Counted from the first letter of the stretch, positions 14,622 to 27,329 are shown. The stretch: DNA of 64,000 nucleotides from Bradyrhizobium sp. SZCCT0231 (GCF_018130245.1 NZ_JAFCKP010000008.1:221933-285932), one strand, 5' to 3'. The notes: generated by a model from the sequence alone, not told the origin. Program-made: numbers and translations.

Positions 14622-17350
14622 CCCGCCTCGCGGCGGCGGCTCTCGCTGCCTTCGCGCCGGGCGAGCCGGCTGCGATGCAGTGCGAACAGCTCCAGCATCT
14701 TGTCGGCAGGCCTGGCGGCGCTGAATAGATAACCTTGCATCTCGGAGCAGCCGAGCGCGCGGAGCAGCCGCTGCTGCTCCTCCGTCTCGACGCCCTCGGC
14801 TGTGGTGGTCATGCGGCGGGCGGCCGCCAGATTGACGACGGCCTGAACGATGCTGGCGGAGCCGTCGGGGCGGGCGATGTCGTCGACGAAACAACGGTCG
14901 ATCTTGATCTTGTCGAACGGGAAGCGGTGCAGATAGCTCAGGGACGAGTAGCCGGTGCCGAAATCGTCGAGCGCGATGCGCACGCCGATGGCACGGAGCT
15001 GGTGCAGGATCGCGAGCGCGGCATCGTCGTCGCGGATCAGGACCGCCTCGGTGATTTCGAGCTCGAGCCGGCTCGCCGGCAGGTTCGACGCGGCGAGCGC
15101 GGCCATGATCTTCAGCGCCAGCGTACCGGTCTTGAACTGCACGGGCGAGACGTTGACGGCGAGGCGGATGTCGTCGGGCCAGCTTGCTGCGTCGCGGCAC
15201 GCGGTCGCCAGCACCCATTCGCCGATCTCGTTGATCAGACCGGTGTCTTCGGCGATCGGGATGAATTCGGCCGGCGAGACCCAGCCGCGCTCGGGATGGC
15301 GCCAGCGCACCAGCGCCTCGCAGCCGGTGATGCGGTCGTCCTTCAGACCGAGGCAGGGCTGGTAATAGACCTCGAGCCCGCCTTCGAGACCCCCTTGGGC
15401 GATGGCGTGGCGCAGGTCGCTCTCGAGCTGGCGCCGTTCGCGGACCTTGGCGTCCATGTCCGGCTCGAAGAAACGGTAGGTGCGGCGCCCGGCGGACTTG
15501 GCGGCGTACATCGCCATGTCGGCGTTCTTCAGGATCTGGTCCAACGCCGTGCCGTGTTCCGGCGCGAGCGCAATGCCGATGCTGGCATCGGCGGTGAGAT
15601 GATGGCCCATGCAGTCGAACGGCGCGCGGATGGCTTCGAAGATCCGCGCAACGAGCTCGTTGACCTGGTCCAGCGACGTCACCGCGCTCTGTACGATGGC
15701 GAATTCGTCGCCGCCGAGCCGCGCCACGAAGTCCGCCGGGCCCGAACAGCGGCGGAGGTTCGCCGCGACCGATTTCAACAGCTCGTCGCCGACGAGGTGG
15801 CCGAGCGCATCGTTGACGCCCTTGAACTCGTCGATGTCGATGTAATGCACCGCAATCTGCTCGCCGCCGCCGACCGCGGCCAGCTCTTCGCGCAGATGCT
15901 CGTGGAACATGGCACGGTTGGGCAAGTCCGTCAGTGCGTCGTAATGGGCGAGGTGGGTGATGCGCTCCTCGATGCGACGGCGCTCCGTGATGTCCTCGTG
16001 GGTCGCGACCCAGCCGCCGTCCGCGAGCGGTTCGTTGAGGATCTGGATCGAGCGACCATCGGAGGTGTCGATCACCATGGAATTTCGTACGTGGACGTCC
16101 TTCAGCACGAGCGCGACGTAAGCGTCGACGTCGCCCGTGAACGAACCGGTTGCCTTGCGATGGGCGATGATGTCGTGGAAGCTGGAGCCGGGCCTCACGA
16201 TCTGTGCCGCCAGCCCGTACATCTCGATGTAGCGCTGGTTGCAGACCACGAGCCGCCGCTCGGCGTCGAACAGCAAAAGGCCCTGCGTCATGTTGTTGAC
16301 GGCGCGGTCGAGCCGCAGCTTCTCCAGCGTCAGCCGTTCGCGCGATGCGCGGTGTTGCTCCAGCAGCTTGCGCACGACCGCGATCAGCACGCCTGCGATG
16401 GCGAGCGCGGAAGCGCCGGCGACCGAGATCAGCATGCCGATCTGCTCGCGCCAGTCCGTCAGGGCCGCCGCGCGCGTCGTGGTGGCCATCATCAGGATCG
16501 GGAAGTGGGGCAGGGCACGCGAGGAGATCAGCCGGTCCTCGCCGTCGACGGGGCTGGTGAAACGGCCGGCGAAATGATCGAGCCCGAATACTCTCTGATG
16601 CTCGAACGGACCGGTCTTGAAATTCCGTCCCATCAAATCGCCGGAATGGGGATAGCGGGCGAGCAGCGTGCCGTCGCGATGCAACATCGAGATCGTCGCG
16701 CCTTCGCCGAGCACAACGGACTCGAAGAATTTCTCGAAGTTGGCGGGTTCGATGCCGCGGCCGACGACGCCCAGGAACTCGCCGTCCGGTCCCACGATCT
16801 TGCGGACGATCAGGATGGTCCAGGCGCCCGAGATGCGGCTATGCAGCGGCTCGATCAGCACGTCGGGCGAGTAAGGATCGTACTTGAAGGTGCGGAAATA
16901 GGCGCGATCGGCAACGTTGACCTTTGGAGCCGGCCACGCCGTCGACGAGTTGATCAGGTTGCCTTCGGCATCGATGATGTTGACGCCGCCGATGTAGGGC
17001 AGCGCCTCGATCTTCGATCGCAGCATCCGGTGGACGTCCTCGCCCGACAGGCGCTTGCGATAGTCCCCTCCGGTCGTGATCCCGGCCGCGCGGACGTGGT
17101 CGACGAAATCCCTCTGGATGACCGCGAAGTCCTGCAATTGCTGATCGAAATGGTGAGTGAGCAGCAGCACGGTGTTTTCCAGCTCGCGGCCGGAGCTGCG
17201 CAGCGCCCGCTCCCGGAAGTTCTGCGCCATCAGGATCGAACCTATGGCGATGGCCGCGATCAGCAGCGTGCCGCCCACCACCAGCCAGCGGATCGGTCCG
17301 CTGCGCACGAAGACCTGGTCAAAGAGACGACTGCCGAATTTCATCTTCAT
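14618..17350 (-). CDS. Membrane sensor with PAS, GGDEF and EAL domains (cyclic-di-GMP turnover)
   Basis: A 910-residue protein expected to make and/or degrade cyclic di-GMP. A first membrane span (about 23-43), a large periplasmic dCache-like sensor with NVADRAYFRTFKYDP (about 45-295) and a second span (about 305-330) are followed by a PAS domain (about 345-460), GGDEF (475-635; intact RLGGDEFAIV) and EAL (650-895; intact CEALVRWRHP and DDFGTGYSSLSYL). Both enzymatic motifs look functional, so the net activity cannot be told. Its 3' end overlaps that of the ECF sigma gene by 4 bases, tail to tail. Confidence 0.92.
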   Translation of the reverse strand: MKMKFGSRLFDQVFVRSGPIRWLVVGGTLLIAAIAIGSILMAQNFRERALRSSGRELENTVLLLTHHFDQQLQDFAVIQRDFVDHVRAAGITTGGDYRKRLSGEDVHRMLRSKIEALPYIGGVNIIDAEGNLINSSTAWPAPKVNVADRAYFRTFKYDPYSPDVLIEPLHSRISGAWTILIVRKIVGPDGEFLGVVGRGIEPANFEKFFESVVLGEGATISMLHRDGTLLARYPHSGDLMGRNFKTGPFEHQRVFGLDHFAGRFTSPVDGEDRLISSRALPHFPILMMATTTRAAALTDWREQIGMLISVAGASALAIAGVLIAVVRKLLEQHRASRERLTLEKLRLDRAVNNMTQGLLLFDAERRLVVCNQRYIEMYGLAAQIVRPGSSFHDIIAHRKATGSFTGDVDAYVALVLKDVHVRNSMVIDTSDGRSIQILNEPLADGGWVATHEDITERRRIEERITHLAHYDALTDLPNRAMFHEHLREELAAVGGGEQIAVHYIDIDEFKGVNDALGHLVGDELLKSVAANLRRCSGPADFVARLGGDEFAIVQSAVTSLDQVNELVARIFEAIRAPFDCMGHHLTADASIGIALAPEHGTALDQILKNADMAMYAAKSAGRRTYRFFEPDMDAKVRERRQLESDLRHAIAQGGLEGGLEVYYQPCLGLKDDRITGCEALVRWRHPERGWVSPAEFIPIAEDTGLINEIGEWVLATACRDAASWPDDIRLAVNVSPVQFKTGTLALKIMAALAASNLPASRLELEITEAVLIRDDDAALAILHQLRAIGVRIALDDFGTGYSSLSYLHRFPFDKIKIDRCFVDDIARPDGSASIVQAVVNLAAARRMTTTAEGVETEEQQRLLRALGCSEMQGYLFSAARPADKMLELFALHRSRLARREGSESRRREAG

Positions 17351-17527
17351 GCTGGATCATTGCCGCGCACACCTCAGGATCAATCCATGAGCCCGAGAAC
17401 ATCCGTTGGTTTACGGGGACGGTGTGGAGGTAAAGTTAGGAAGTGCGGTTAACGCAACGTGAATGACCGCGCGCAAAAGCAAGCGATGCGCGGTGGCGCG
17501 GGAGGTGAGTCACTGAAGTAAGTCGCT

Positions 17528-18061
17528 TCAGGCGCGGTAATGGCCGGACTTGCCGCCGAGCTTCTCGACCAGATGGATGCCCTCGATGCGCACGCCGCGC
17601 TCGACCGCCTTGATCATGTCGTAGATGGTGAGGCAGGCGACCGAGACGGCCGTGAGCGCCTCCATCTCGACGCCGGTCGGGCCCGTGACCTTCACGCTGG
17701 CGCGAACGAGGCAACCCGGCAGTTCTGCATCCGGCTCGATGTCGACCGTGACCTTCGACAGCGCGAGCGGATGGCAGAGCGGGATCAGCTCGGAGGTGCG
17801 CTTGGCGGCCATGATGCCGGCGATGCGCGCGGTGCCGAGCACGTCGCCTTTCTTGGCGTCGCCGGACACGATCAGGTCGAGCGTCGCCTTGGTCATGACG
17901 ACGCGGCCTTCGGCGACCGCGAGCCGCTCGGTCGCGGGCTTGTCCGTGACGTCGACCATCCGCGCCTCGCCGGAGGCGCCGATATGGGTGAGGGCGGGGC
18001 CGGCCTTGGATTTGGCCGGCTTCGTCTCGGCTGACTTGGTCTCGGCTGGCTTACGCGCCAT
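17528..18061 (-). CDS. moaC: Cyclic pyranopterin monophosphate synthase MoaC
   Basis: MoaC makes cyclic pyranopterin monophosphate in the first stage of molybdenum-cofactor synthesis. The 177-residue protein has the conserved stretches [25 protein letters not shown] and [24 protein letters not shown]. The N-terminal 20 residues are a Lys/Ala/Pro-rich extension. The ATG follows the trpC stop by 1 base, so the two are translationally linked. Confidence 0.96.
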   Translation of the reverse strand: MARKPAETKSAETKPAKSKAGPALTHIGASGEARMVDVTDKPATERLAVAEGRVVMTKATLDLIVSGDAKKGDVLGTARIAGIMAAKRTSELIPLCHPLALSKVTVDIEPDAELPGCLVRASVKVTGPTGVEMEALTAVSVACLTIYDMIKAVERGVRIEGIHLVEKLGGKSGHYRA

Positions 18062-18062
18062 G

Positions 18063-18884
18063 TCAGCGCGTGCCCGTCGCGCGCGCCGTCGTCTTGCGCG
18101 CGAGCAGCGCGCGCGTCGCCGCGGTGACGTCGGCCTGCCGCATCAGGCTTTCACCGACCAGAAACGTCGACATGCCGACGCGCTCGAGCCGGGCGAGATC
18201 TTCCGACGTGAAGATGCCGCTCTCGCCGACCATCAGCCGGTCGCCGGGAATCAGCGGCGCAAGCGCCTCGCTGGTCGCTAGCGTGGTCTCGAAGGTGCGC
18301 AAATTGCGGTTGTTGACGCCGATCATCGGCGACCGCAGCCTCAGCGCCCGGTCGAGCTCGGCGCGGTCGTGGATCTCGATCAGCACGTCCATGCCACAGG
18401 CGATGGCAGCGTCTTCGATATCCCTGGCAGCGGCATCATCGAGCGCCGCCATGATGATCAGGATGCAGTCGGCGCCGTGCGCGCGCGCCTCGACCACCTG
18501 ATAGGTGTCGAACATGAAATCCTTGCGCAGCACCGGCAGCGACGTTGCCGCGCGCGCCGCCACCATGAAGTCGAGATGGCCCTGGAACGACGGCGTGTCG
18601 GTCAGCACCGAAAGGCAGGCCGCGCCGCCCGCCTCATAGGCTCTTGCGAGGGCCGGCGGGTCGAAATCGGCGCGAATGAGACCCTTGGAGGGCGAGGCCT
18701 TCTTGATCTCGGCGATCAGCGCGTAGTCGCCAGCGGCAAGCTTGCTCTTGATCGCACGCAGGAAGCCACGCGGCGCGGAGGCGGCATTGGCTTGCGCCTC
18801 CAAGGCGGAGAGCGGACGTGCCCGCTTCGCTGCCGCGATCTCCTCGCGCTTATAGGCCTCGATCTTGGTCAGGATGTCGGACAT
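18063..18884 (-). CDS. trpC: Indole-3-glycerol phosphate synthase TrpC
   Basis: Closes the indole ring in tryptophan synthesis. The 273-residue TIM barrel contains [10 protein letters not shown], the catalytic Lys in [29 protein letters not shown] and [14 protein letters not shown] use the ATG ([11 protein letters not shown]); a TTG two codons upstream is in frame. It starts 7 bases after trpD and ends 1 base before moaC, forming a trpDC-moaC operon. Confidence 0.96.
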   Translation of the reverse strand: MSDILTKIEAYKREEIAAAKRARPLSALEAQANAASAPRGFLRAIKSKLAAGDYALIAEIKKASPSKGLIRADFDPPALARAYEAGGAACLSVLTDTPSFQGHLDFMVAARAATSLPVLRKDFMFDTYQVVEARAHGADCILIIMAALDDAAARDIEDAAIACGMDVLIEIHDRAELDRALRLRSPMIGVNNRNLRTFETTLATSEALAPLIPGDRLMVGESGIFTSEDLARLERVGMSTFLVGESLMRQADVTAATRALLARKTTARATGTR

Positions 18885-18891
18885 GCGCAAT

Positions 18892-19905
18892 TCAGCCGTT
18901 GGAGACCGCGACCAGGTGCTTCAGCTTCGCGTTGGCCGCGCCGCTGTCGATCGAGCGGGCGCCGATCGCGACGCCTTCCTTGAGGTCCTTGGCACGGCCG
19001 GCCACGACCAGCGCGGCGGCGGCGTTGATCAGCGCCACGTCGCGATAGGGGCTCGGCTTGCCGTCGAGCACGCTTTGCAACGCGATCGCGTTGGCATCGG
19101 CGTCACCGCCTTTGAGCGCACCGGCCTCGCAACGCGAGAGCCCGGCTTCCTCCGGCGTCACCTCGAAATTCCGGATCTCGCCATTGTGGAGCGCGGAGAC
19201 GAAGGTCGGGCCGGTGAGGGTGATCTCGTCGAGACCATCGGAGCCGTGCACCACCCACACGGATTCAGAGCCGAGGTTCTTCAGCACCTGCGCCAGCGGC
19301 TGCACCCATTGCCTGGAGAACACGCCGACCATCTGCCGCTCCACACCGGCCGGGTTGGACAGGGGACCGAGCAGGTTGAAGATCGTGCGCGTCGCGAGCT
19401 CGACCCGGGTCGGCCCGACATTCTTCATGGCGGGATGATGGGCGGGGGCGAACATGAAGCCGATGCCGCATTCGCGCACGCAGCGTCCGACCTGTTCGGG
19501 CTTGAGATCGATCTTCACCCCGAGCGAGGCCAGCACGTCGGCGGCGCCCGAGCGCGACGACAGCGCGCGGTTGCCGTGCTTGGCCACGGGCACGCCGGCG
19601 CCCGAGACGATGAAGGCGGCGCAGGTCGAGACGTTGACCGAGCCGGAACCGTCGCCGCCGGTGCCGACGATGTCGACGGCGTCAGGCGGCGCCGTCACGG
19701 TCAGCATCTTGGAACGCATCGCTGCGACAGCGCCGGTGATCTCGTCCACGGTCTCGCCGCGCACCCGCAGCGCCATCAAGAGGCCGCCCATCTGCGAGGG
19801 CGTGGCCTCGCCGGACATCATGGCGTCGAAGGCGGAAGCAGCTTCGTCACGCGACAGGCTGGCGCCGGTCGCCACTTTTCCAATGATCGATTTCAGGTCG
19901 TCCAT
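18892..19905 (-). CDS. trpD: Anthranilate phosphoribosyltransferase TrpD
   Basis: Transfers phosphoribose from PRPP to anthranilate, the second step of tryptophan synthesis. The 337-residue protein has the PRPP motif [14 protein letters not shown] (about 80-93), [12 protein letters not shown], and the anthranilate-site stretch [12 protein letters not shown]. It lies just before trpC and 14 bases after the ppiD-like gene on the same strand. Confidence 0.96.
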   Translation of the reverse strand: MDDLKSIIGKVATGASLSRDEAASAFDAMMSGEATPSQMGGLLMALRVRGETVDEITGAVAAMRSKMLTVTAPPDAVDIVGTGGDGSGSVNVSTCAAFIVSGAGVPVAKHGNRALSSRSGAADVLASLGVKIDLKPEQVGRCVRECGIGFMFAPAHHPAMKNVGPTRVELATRTIFNLLGPLSNPAGVERQMVGVFSRQWVQPLAQVLKNLGSESVWVVHGSDGLDEITLTGPTFVSALHNGEIRNFEVTPEEAGLSRCEAGALKGGDADANAIALQSVLDGKPSPYRDVALINAAAALVVAGRAKDLKEGVAIGARSIDSGAANAKLKHLVAVSNG

Positions 19906-19919
19906 CGCGTGCTTTCAAC

Positions 19920-21818
19920 TCACTGGTTCGCGCCGGTCACCTGCGCGAAGGCGGCCTGATTAATGGTGGTCCCGATGTCGGTTTCAAGCTTGTTGACGTA
20001 GGAAGCGACCTGCTCCTCGGTCTGGGCCCGGTCGAGGCTCTCCTTCAGTTTCTTGACCGCGTCGGAGGCGAAGTCGACCGCGGGATCGACGATGTCGGTG
20101 ACGCGGAAGACGATCACCTCGCTGCCGCCGCTTACGGCCGTCTGTCCGACGCCATCCTTGGCGGTGCGGAAGGCGGATGCCACGACGGTGCCGGGCACGC
20201 CGGCGGGCGAGTCGTCGCGCTTGAAGCCGATCGCTGTCTCGACCTTGGTGCCGACGGCGGCGGCCTCGTCGGCGAGCTTGCCGCCCGCTTCGAGCTTCTG
20301 CACCATCTCGGTTGCCTTGGCCTTCAGCTTGGCCGCGATCTGGTCCTGCCGCCAGCGCGCCTCGACCTGGTCGCGAACCTCGTCGAGATTGCGGTCGCGC
20401 GAGGGCGTGATGGCGAGCACGTCGTACCAGACATAGCCGCCCTTGAACGAGATTGCGTCGTTGTCGACGCCGACATCGGTGTTGAAGGCCTGCGACACCA
20501 CGTCGAGGCCCTGCGGGATGTTGGCGACCGGCTGGCCGTTCGGGGCGCGGCCGGAGCGGTCGACGGCCTCGATGGTCACAGCGGTGAGGCCGAGCTTCTG
20601 CGCCGCGTCGATCACGCTGGAGCCGCCGCCGCGCTCGTCTTCCATCTTGTCGCGGAGGTCGGCGACCTTGACGCGCGCACGGTCGGCCGCGATCTCGCGC
20701 TTGATGTCGCCGGCAAGCTTGGCGTAGTCGGCCTCATTGCCCGGCTCGATCTTGTCGACCTTGACGATGGAGGTGCCGAGAGCGCCCTGGATGGGCTGGC
20801 TGATCTCACCGGCGGGAAGCTTGAAGGCGGCGTCGCCGACCGCGGAATCGAGCGAAGACTTGGTCACGAGGCCAAGGTCGACGTCGGAGGCACTCAGCCC
20901 GCGCTCCTTGCCGAGCTCCTCGAACGACATTCCGCCGGCGAGCCGCTCGCGCGCGGCCTGCGCCTCGGCGGCATTGGGGAATACGATCTGATGGATCTGG
21001 CGCTTCTCCGGCGTGCCGAGCCGGTCCTTGCGCTGCTCAAACACCTTCTTGGCGTCCTCGTCGGAGACCTCGGTCCACTTGCCGATCTCTTCCGGCGAGA
21101 CCACGACGAAGGCGATCTTGCGGTATTCGGGCGCGCGGAACTGGACCTTGTGATCCTCGAAATAGGTGGCGAGGGTTTCGGGCGAGGGCGCCTCGATGGT
21201 GCCGGCCTGCGCGGCGTCGAGCTTGACGAATTCAATACCGCGCTGCTCGTTCTGGTAGCGCGTCAGCACGTCGATCATGGCCTTCGGCGGTTCCAGGCCG
21301 GCGCCGATCGTGCCGGTGATCTGCCGGCGCAGCGACACCTTGCGCTGCTCGGCGACGTAGCGCTGCTCGGTGTAGCCGAAATTGCGGATCACGGCCTGGA
21401 AGCGGTTGGCATCGAAATTGCCGCCGACGCCCTTGAAGTTGGGGTCGTTCATGATGACCTGGCGGATCTGCTCGTCGGACTGGCCGAGCCCGAGCCGGCG
21501 CGCCTCTTCGTCGAGGGCAGCTTCCGCGATGGTCTGCTGCAGCACCTGGCGGTCGAGGCCGAAGGCGCGCGCCTGGTCGGGCGTCAGCGGACGGCCGACC
21601 TGACGGCTGATCTGCTGCAGGCGGTCGGTGTAGATCTGGCGGAACTCGTTGAGCGAAATCTCGGTGCTGCCGATCTTGGCCACTGTGGACTGCCCGAACC
21701 CGCGGAAGATGTCGGCGATGCCCCAAACGCCGAAACTGACGATCAACACGCCCATCACCACGGCCATAATGGTCTTGCCGAGCCAGTTTGATGAGGCCTT
21801 GCGCATTCCTCGAAGCAT
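19920..21818 (-). CDS. PpiD-like periplasmic peptidyl-prolyl isomerase/chaperone
   Basis: A 632-residue protein with an N-terminal membrane anchor (about residues 13-33, [21 protein letters not shown]), a SurA/PpiD-type N-terminal chaperone domain with [18 protein letters not shown], a central parvulin-like rotamase region ([20 protein letters not shown] to [11 protein letters not shown]) and a long C-terminal part. It helps fold outer-membrane and periplasmic proteins. The ATG is preferred over a TTG 9 bases upstream. It leads the trpDC-moaC run, the order common in rhizobia, and is divergent from tpiA. Confidence 0.9.
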   Translation of the reverse strand: MLRGMRKASSNWLGKTIMAVVMGVLIVSFGVWGIADIFRGFGQSTVAKIGSTEISLNEFRQIYTDRLQQISRQVGRPLTPDQARAFGLDRQVLQQTIAEAALDEEARRLGLGQSDEQIRQVIMNDPNFKGVGGNFDANRFQAVIRNFGYTEQRYVAEQRKVSLRRQITGTIGAGLEPPKAMIDVLTRYQNEQRGIEFVKLDAAQAGTIEAPSPETLATYFEDHKVQFRAPEYRKIAFVVVSPEEIGKWTEVSDEDAKKVFEQRKDRLGTPEKRQIHQIVFPNAAEAQAARERLAGGMSFEELGKERGLSASDVDLGLVTKSSLDSAVGDAAFKLPAGEISQPIQGALGTSIVKVDKIEPGNEADYAKLAGDIKREIAADRARVKVADLRDKMEDERGGGSSVIDAAQKLGLTAVTIEAVDRSGRAPNGQPVANIPQGLDVVSQAFNTDVGVDNDAISFKGGYVWYDVLAITPSRDRNLDEVRDQVEARWRQDQIAAKLKAKATEMVQKLEAGGKLADEAAAVGTKVETAIGFKRDDSPAGVPGTVVASAFRTAKDGVGQTAVSGGSEVIVFRVTDIVDPAVDFASDAVKKLKESLDRAQTEEQVASYVNKLETDIGTTINQAAFAQVTGANQ

Positions 21819-22096
21819 TTGGTCCAACTTGTTTGGTCAGGAGGGGAACGGAGCGCGTCTTAATGCAGATTCCGCAAAAGCGCGTCACCAAATTGATAGA
21901 TCATCATAAAGTGGCGGCTTTCCCCCCGCAACCTCGCCTCGTGCGGCGGCGAGAAGCTGCGGTTAAAAGCCCCAAAGCGTTTTCCAGCGAAGTGGACCCC
22001 GGTTCGCGTCAAGAAAACGCGTCAAAACAAGAATCTGGAACTGCAGGAGCACCTCTGCTAGCGCAAGAACAAACTCTCATATCGCTGGGATTTGAC

Positions 22097-22852
22097 ATGA
22101 CCGACGCCATCCGACCGCTGATCGCCGGCAATTGGAAAATGAATGGCCTGAAGGCCCAGGCTGCCGAATTCGACGCCATGCTCAATGGCGCGGCAGATGT
22201 GGCTGGCAAGGCCGACCTGCTGGTTTGCCCGCCCGCAACCCTGATTGCGGCGTTCGCCGAGAAGGCGCGTGGCAAGAAGGTCGCCGTAGGGGCCCAGGAT
22301 TGCCACCCCAACGCCTCCGGCGCCCATACCGGCGATATCGCCGCCGAAATGCTGGCGGATGCCGGAGCGACCGCCATCATCGTCGGCCATTCCGAGCGCC
22401 GCGCCGACCACGGCGAGGGCGATGCGCTGATCCGGCAGAAGGCCGAGGCCGCCTGGCGCGCCGGGGCAACGGCGATCGTCTGCATCGGCGAGACGCAGGG
22501 CCAGCGCGACGCCGGTCAAACCCTGGACATCCTGCGTGGCCAGCTCGACGGCTCACTGCCGGACGCCTCTACCGCTGCCAATCTGGTCGTGGCCTATGAG
22601 CCGGTCTGGGCGATTGGCACCGGGCTGACGCCCACGGCCAAGGATGTCGAGCAGATTCATGGCTTTATCCGGGAACTCCTGACCTCCCGGTTCAAGGCTG
22701 AGGGTGCGAAGATGCGGATCCTCTACGGCGGCTCGGTCAAGCCCTCGAACGCTGCCGAGTTGATGGCGGTGAAAAACGTCAATGGCGCGCTGGTCGGCGG
22801 CGCCAGCCTGAAAGCGGCCGATTTCCTTGCCATTGCCAAGGGCTGCCCCTAG
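22097..22852 (+). CDS. tpiA: Triosephosphate isomerase
   Basis: Interconverts dihydroxyacetone phosphate and glyceraldehyde 3-phosphate. The 251-residue barrel shows the catalytic Lys in AGNWKMNG, the His in VGHSERR, the Glu in [11 protein letters not shown] and the phosphate loop [10 protein letters not shown]. The frame is open far upstream, but [16 protein letters not shown] marks the normal start. It is divergent from the ppiD-like gene and precedes secG. Confidence 0.97.
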   Translation: MTDAIRPLIAGNWKMNGLKAQAAEFDAMLNGAADVAGKADLLVCPPATLIAAFAEKARGKKVAVGAQDCHPNASGAHTGDIAAEMLADAGATAIIVGHSERRADHGEGDALIRQKAEAAWRAGATAIVCIGETQGQRDAGQTLDILRGQLDGSLPDASTAANLVVAYEPVWAIGTGLTPTAKDVEQIHGFIRELLTSRFKAEGAKMRILYGGSVKPSNAAELMAVKNVNGALVGGASLKAADFLAIAKGCP

Positions 22853-22878
22853 CTAACCCAAACCGTTGGCTCGGATCC

Positions 22879-22907
22879 GATCGGGGGTGGCAATGCCCCT
22901 CCCGATC
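22879..22907 (+). terminator. Hairpin between tpiA and secG
   Basis: A 7-bp stem GATCGGG / CCCGATC with an extended GC-rich inner part lies 27 bases after tpiA. No T run follows, so it may only attenuate readthrough into secG. Confidence 0.35.
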
Positions 22908-22990
22908 GTGTAACACCGCGCAACTTCAGGAAAACCGCGAAGCGCGATCGGCCGCCGTCAGGCGCCGCCCGCTTGTGACGGAAGGATATT

Positions 22991-23374
22991 ATGCAAACCG
23001 TTGTCATCGTCATCCACCTCATGATCGTCGCCGTCATGATCGGTGCCGTGCTGCTCCAGAAGTCGGAAGGCGGCGGGCTTGGCATGGGCGGAGGCGCGGG
23101 CTTCATGTCGAGCCGCGGCACTGCGAACCTTTTGACGCGGACCACCGCGATCCTGGCCGTCGGCTTCTTCCTCACCAGCCTGTTCCTGTCCTGGTACGCC
23201 GGCTACGACCGCAAGCCGTCGTCGATCATCGGCCAGCCGTCGCAGACCCAGCCGGCCGGCGGATCGCCGATCGCGCCGCCGACCTCGGGCGGGATCCTGG
23301 ATTCGCTGAAGAAGGTCGACGAGCAGCAACAGGCCCCGGCCCCGAGCGGCCCGCAGGTGCCGCGGTCGCAATAA
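22991..23374 (+). CDS. secG: Preprotein translocase subunit SecG
   Basis: SecG assists SecYE in moving proteins across the inner membrane. The 127-residue protein has two membrane helices (about 1-20 and 55-73) with the conserved loop QKSEGGGLGMGGG between them, and a Pro/Gln-rich cytoplasmic tail as usual in rhizobia. GAAGGA stands 5 bases before the ATG. Confidence 0.95.
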   Translation: MQTVVIVIHLMIVAVMIGAVLLQKSEGGGLGMGGGAGFMSSRGTANLLTRTTAILAVGFFLTSLFLSWYAGYDRKPSSIIGQPSQTQPAGGSPIAPPTSGGILDSLKKVDEQQQAPAPSGPQVPRSQ

Positions 23375-23528
23375 AGCAGGGGGGCCATGCAGGGCGGCTG
23401 CTACCGTCCTGCATCAAAAATCCCCATCAAGGCACTGTTGCCACTCTCAGTTCTGGATCACCCACAGGCCCGCAAAATCTTTGGGGCGGAATACGAATGG
23501 CTTTGGCGAATCGTATTCGAGGGATTAG

Positions 23529-25172
<1,644 letters not shown>

Positions 25173-25176
25173 CGGT

Positions 25177-25839
25177 TCAGCGCGCGGAGGAGTAGTCGCG
25201 CGCGTGATGCATCGGCGCCAACGCGACCCGCGCTGACGGTTCAGCCGCCAGCGATCCCGTGATCAACTTCATCTGTGGCCGCCGCGTCAGCCTGTAGACG
25301 GCGGCGGGCGGCACGTTCAGCAAGGCGCGATCCACGAGCTTTGCACGCAGGCCCAGCCGGTCGAGCACGGGCCGCGGCACCGGGCAGCTCATGCCATAGG
25401 TGAACTGGTAGAAGGCGCCGCCGGGACGGACGTAACTGAAGGCGCCGCTGAGGATCGAGATGACCTTGCGCCTGGACATGTTGAGCAGCGGCAGCCCGCT
25501 CACGACCGCGCCGACCGGGGTGCCGTCATAGAGGCGCTCGGTCGTCAGCCGGCCTGCGTCCATCCACAGCACGCGTGCGCCGGGAAAGCGCAGTTGCAGG
25601 ATCTTCATGAATTCGGAGCCGTATTCGATCAGCGTGAGATCCTGCGGCCGGACCCCGCGTTTGAGCAGCTTGTAGGTGAACGCGCCGGTGCCGGGCCCGA
25701 GCTCGAGAATCGGCCCCGTCGATGCGCTGATCTCACGCGTGATGAGATCGGCGAGCGCCGCACCCGATGGTGCGACAGCGCCGACTCGACGCGGGGACGA
25801 CATCCAGGACAGGAAGAAGGAAAGGAAATCGTTGGGCAT
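25177..25839 (-). CDS. SAM-dependent methyltransferase, phospholipid N-methyltransferase-like
   Basis: A 220-residue protein with the SAM-binding motif ILELGPGTGAFTYKLLKRG (about 43-61) followed by LIEYGSEF, resembling rhizobial PmtA and rRNA dimethyltransferase-type enzymes. PmtA methylates phosphatidylethanolamine towards phosphatidylcholine. VVSGLPLLNMSRRK fits the substrate-side motif of this group. GGAG lies 5 bases before the ATG; a GTG two codons upstream is possible. Exact substrate is uncertain. Confidence 0.78.
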   Translation of the reverse strand: MPNDFLSFFLSWMSSPRRVGAVAPSGAALADLITREISASTGPILELGPGTGAFTYKLLKRGVRPQDLTLIEYGSEFMKILQLRFPGARVLWMDAGRLTTERLYDGTPVGAVVSGLPLLNMSRRKVISILSGAFSYVRPGGAFYQFTYGMSCPVPRPVLDRLGLRAKLVDRALLNVPPAAVYRLTRRPQMKLITGSLAAEPSARVALAPMHHARDYSSAR

Positions 25840-25952
25840 GCGCACTCCGGCATCTTGGTTTGCACCTCCTAAAGATCAGAGGTGAGACGGATGCAGTGTT
25901 GCGGAGGCGCATTGCGAGAGCATTGCGCTAAGGGGCGCGAACGCGAATTGAA

Positions 25953-27329
25953 TCAGCTCTGTCGCACTTCCGGCAGCGTCATCCGGAAACAGGCGCCGCC
26001 CTCCGGGCCGTCCGCCACTGAAACGTGGCCGCCATGCAGCTGCACGATCTCGCGCACCATGTTGAGGCCGAGGCCGGCACCGCGATCGAGCGGCGTGAGC
26101 CGGTAGAACGGCTCGAAGATCTGCTCGCGCTGATCGGCGGGAATGCCGGCGCCTTCATCCGTGACCTCGATGTTTGCAGGCCTGCCGACGCGTATCCCGA
26201 TCGTGCCGCGGCGAGGGCCGTGCTGGATCGCGTTCTGCACGAGATTGGTCAGCGCGCGCTCCAGGGCCGCAGCATCGCCGATCGTCTCGACCGGTGTCGA
26301 CGGCGCATCGAGCGCCAGCTCGTAGCCGGCGGCAATCGCCAGCGGCGCGAGGTCGGCGGCGACGCTTTGCGCAACGGCAGCGAGATTGACGCGCGTGAAA
26401 GGCTGGCCGCAGCGGTCGAGCCGCTGGATATCGAGCAATTGCTCGGCAAGCGTCGCCAGCCGCGCGGCATCCTCCAGCAGGCGATTCTTGTCCGGGCCGG
26501 GGCTAAGTGACTCCAGGCGCGTGTTCAGGATTGCGATCGGCGTGCGCAACTCATGTGCGGCGTCCGCGACGAAGCGCTTGTGGCGGGCATAGCCCTGATC
26601 GAGCCGCGCCAGCGCGTCGTTGATCGCGGTCACGAGCGGCACGACCTCCAGCGGAATCCGTTCTATCGGGAGCCGCGCGCCGCGTTGATGGATGTCGATG
26701 CGCCGCGCCTCGTCCGCCGCGGTATCGAGCCCCCTGAACGCGCGCCGTACGATCATTGGCGTGGCAATGAACGTAGCCGTTCCCATCAGGAGCAGGCCGG
26801 GCAGGGCGATGCCGAGGAACGCAAGGGATGTCGTGAACAGTGCCTTGGCGCCGGTCAGGCGTCCTTGTGTCGCCGTGATGACCTGCAAATTGCCCGCATC
26901 GGTATCGACCCGCTTCATCCGCGCCGCCGGCTTGCGCGGATCGCCCTCGAACAGCTGCCAGCCGAGCCGTGCCTGGCTGATCTGGTCGAGACCGCCGCCG
27001 ATCGCGGCGAATTCGGCCGGCACGGTGCCTTCGCTGAGGAAACGACCCTGCCTGTCGCGCACCAGGAACCAGAGGTCCGGCGTCTCGCTGCGCAACTGCT
27101 GCAGCTCGGCCGTCGGTCGCAAGGCCAGTCCACCTTGCGCGTCGCGCGTGAGCGCGCGCTGGACGACGTCGATGACGCGGTCCTCGTCCCTCTCGGCCAG
27201 CACGAAGCCTGAGGCGCAAAGCCCGGCCAGGACGACTGCAACCAGCGCAACCAGGATCGCGGCCTGAAGCGAGAGCAGGCGCCAGCTCAGGCGCGAGCGC
27301 AGGCAATAGGGATCGTCGTGTTTGCTCAT
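25953..27329 (-). CDS. Sensor histidine kinase (OmpR/TctE-type system)
   Basis: A 458-residue kinase with two membrane spans (about 18-44 and 165-190), a periplasmic sensor between them, a HAMP-like linker, the phospho-acceptor H259 in VADAAHELRTPIAIL and an ATPase domain with NLVQNAIQHG, DEGAGIP and GAGLGLNMV. The start is the ATG 10 bases past the response-regulator stop. The frame stays open upstream, but that part is the regulator in another frame. The signal sensed is not known. Confidence 0.92.
   Translation of the reverse strand: MSKHDDPYCLRSRLSWRLLSLQAAILVALVAVVLAGLCASGFVLAERDEDRVIDVVQRALTRDAQGGLALRPTAELQQLRSETPDLWFLVRDRQGRFLSEGTVPAEFAAIGGGLDQISQARLGWQLFEGDPRKPAARMKRVDTDAGNLQVITATQGRLTGAKALFTTSLAFLGIALPGLLLMGTATFIATPMIVRRAFRGLDTAADEARRIDIHQRGARLPIERIPLEVVPLVTAINDALARLDQGYARHKRFVADAAHELRTPIAILNTRLESLSPGPDKNRLLEDAARLATLAEQLLDIQRLDRCGQPFTRVNLAAVAQSVAADLAPLAIAAGYELALDAPSTPVETIGDAAALERALTNLVQNAIQHGPRRGTIGIRVGRPANIEVTDEGAGIPADQREQIFEPFYRLTPLDRGAGLGLNMVREIVQLHGGHVSVADGPEGGACFRMTLPEVRQS

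Noticed and set aside
14735-17452. 905-codon open frame on the plus strand
   Set aside because: Antisense of the GGDEF-EAL gene; its product has no recognisable motif, while the minus strand has intact catalytic motifs.
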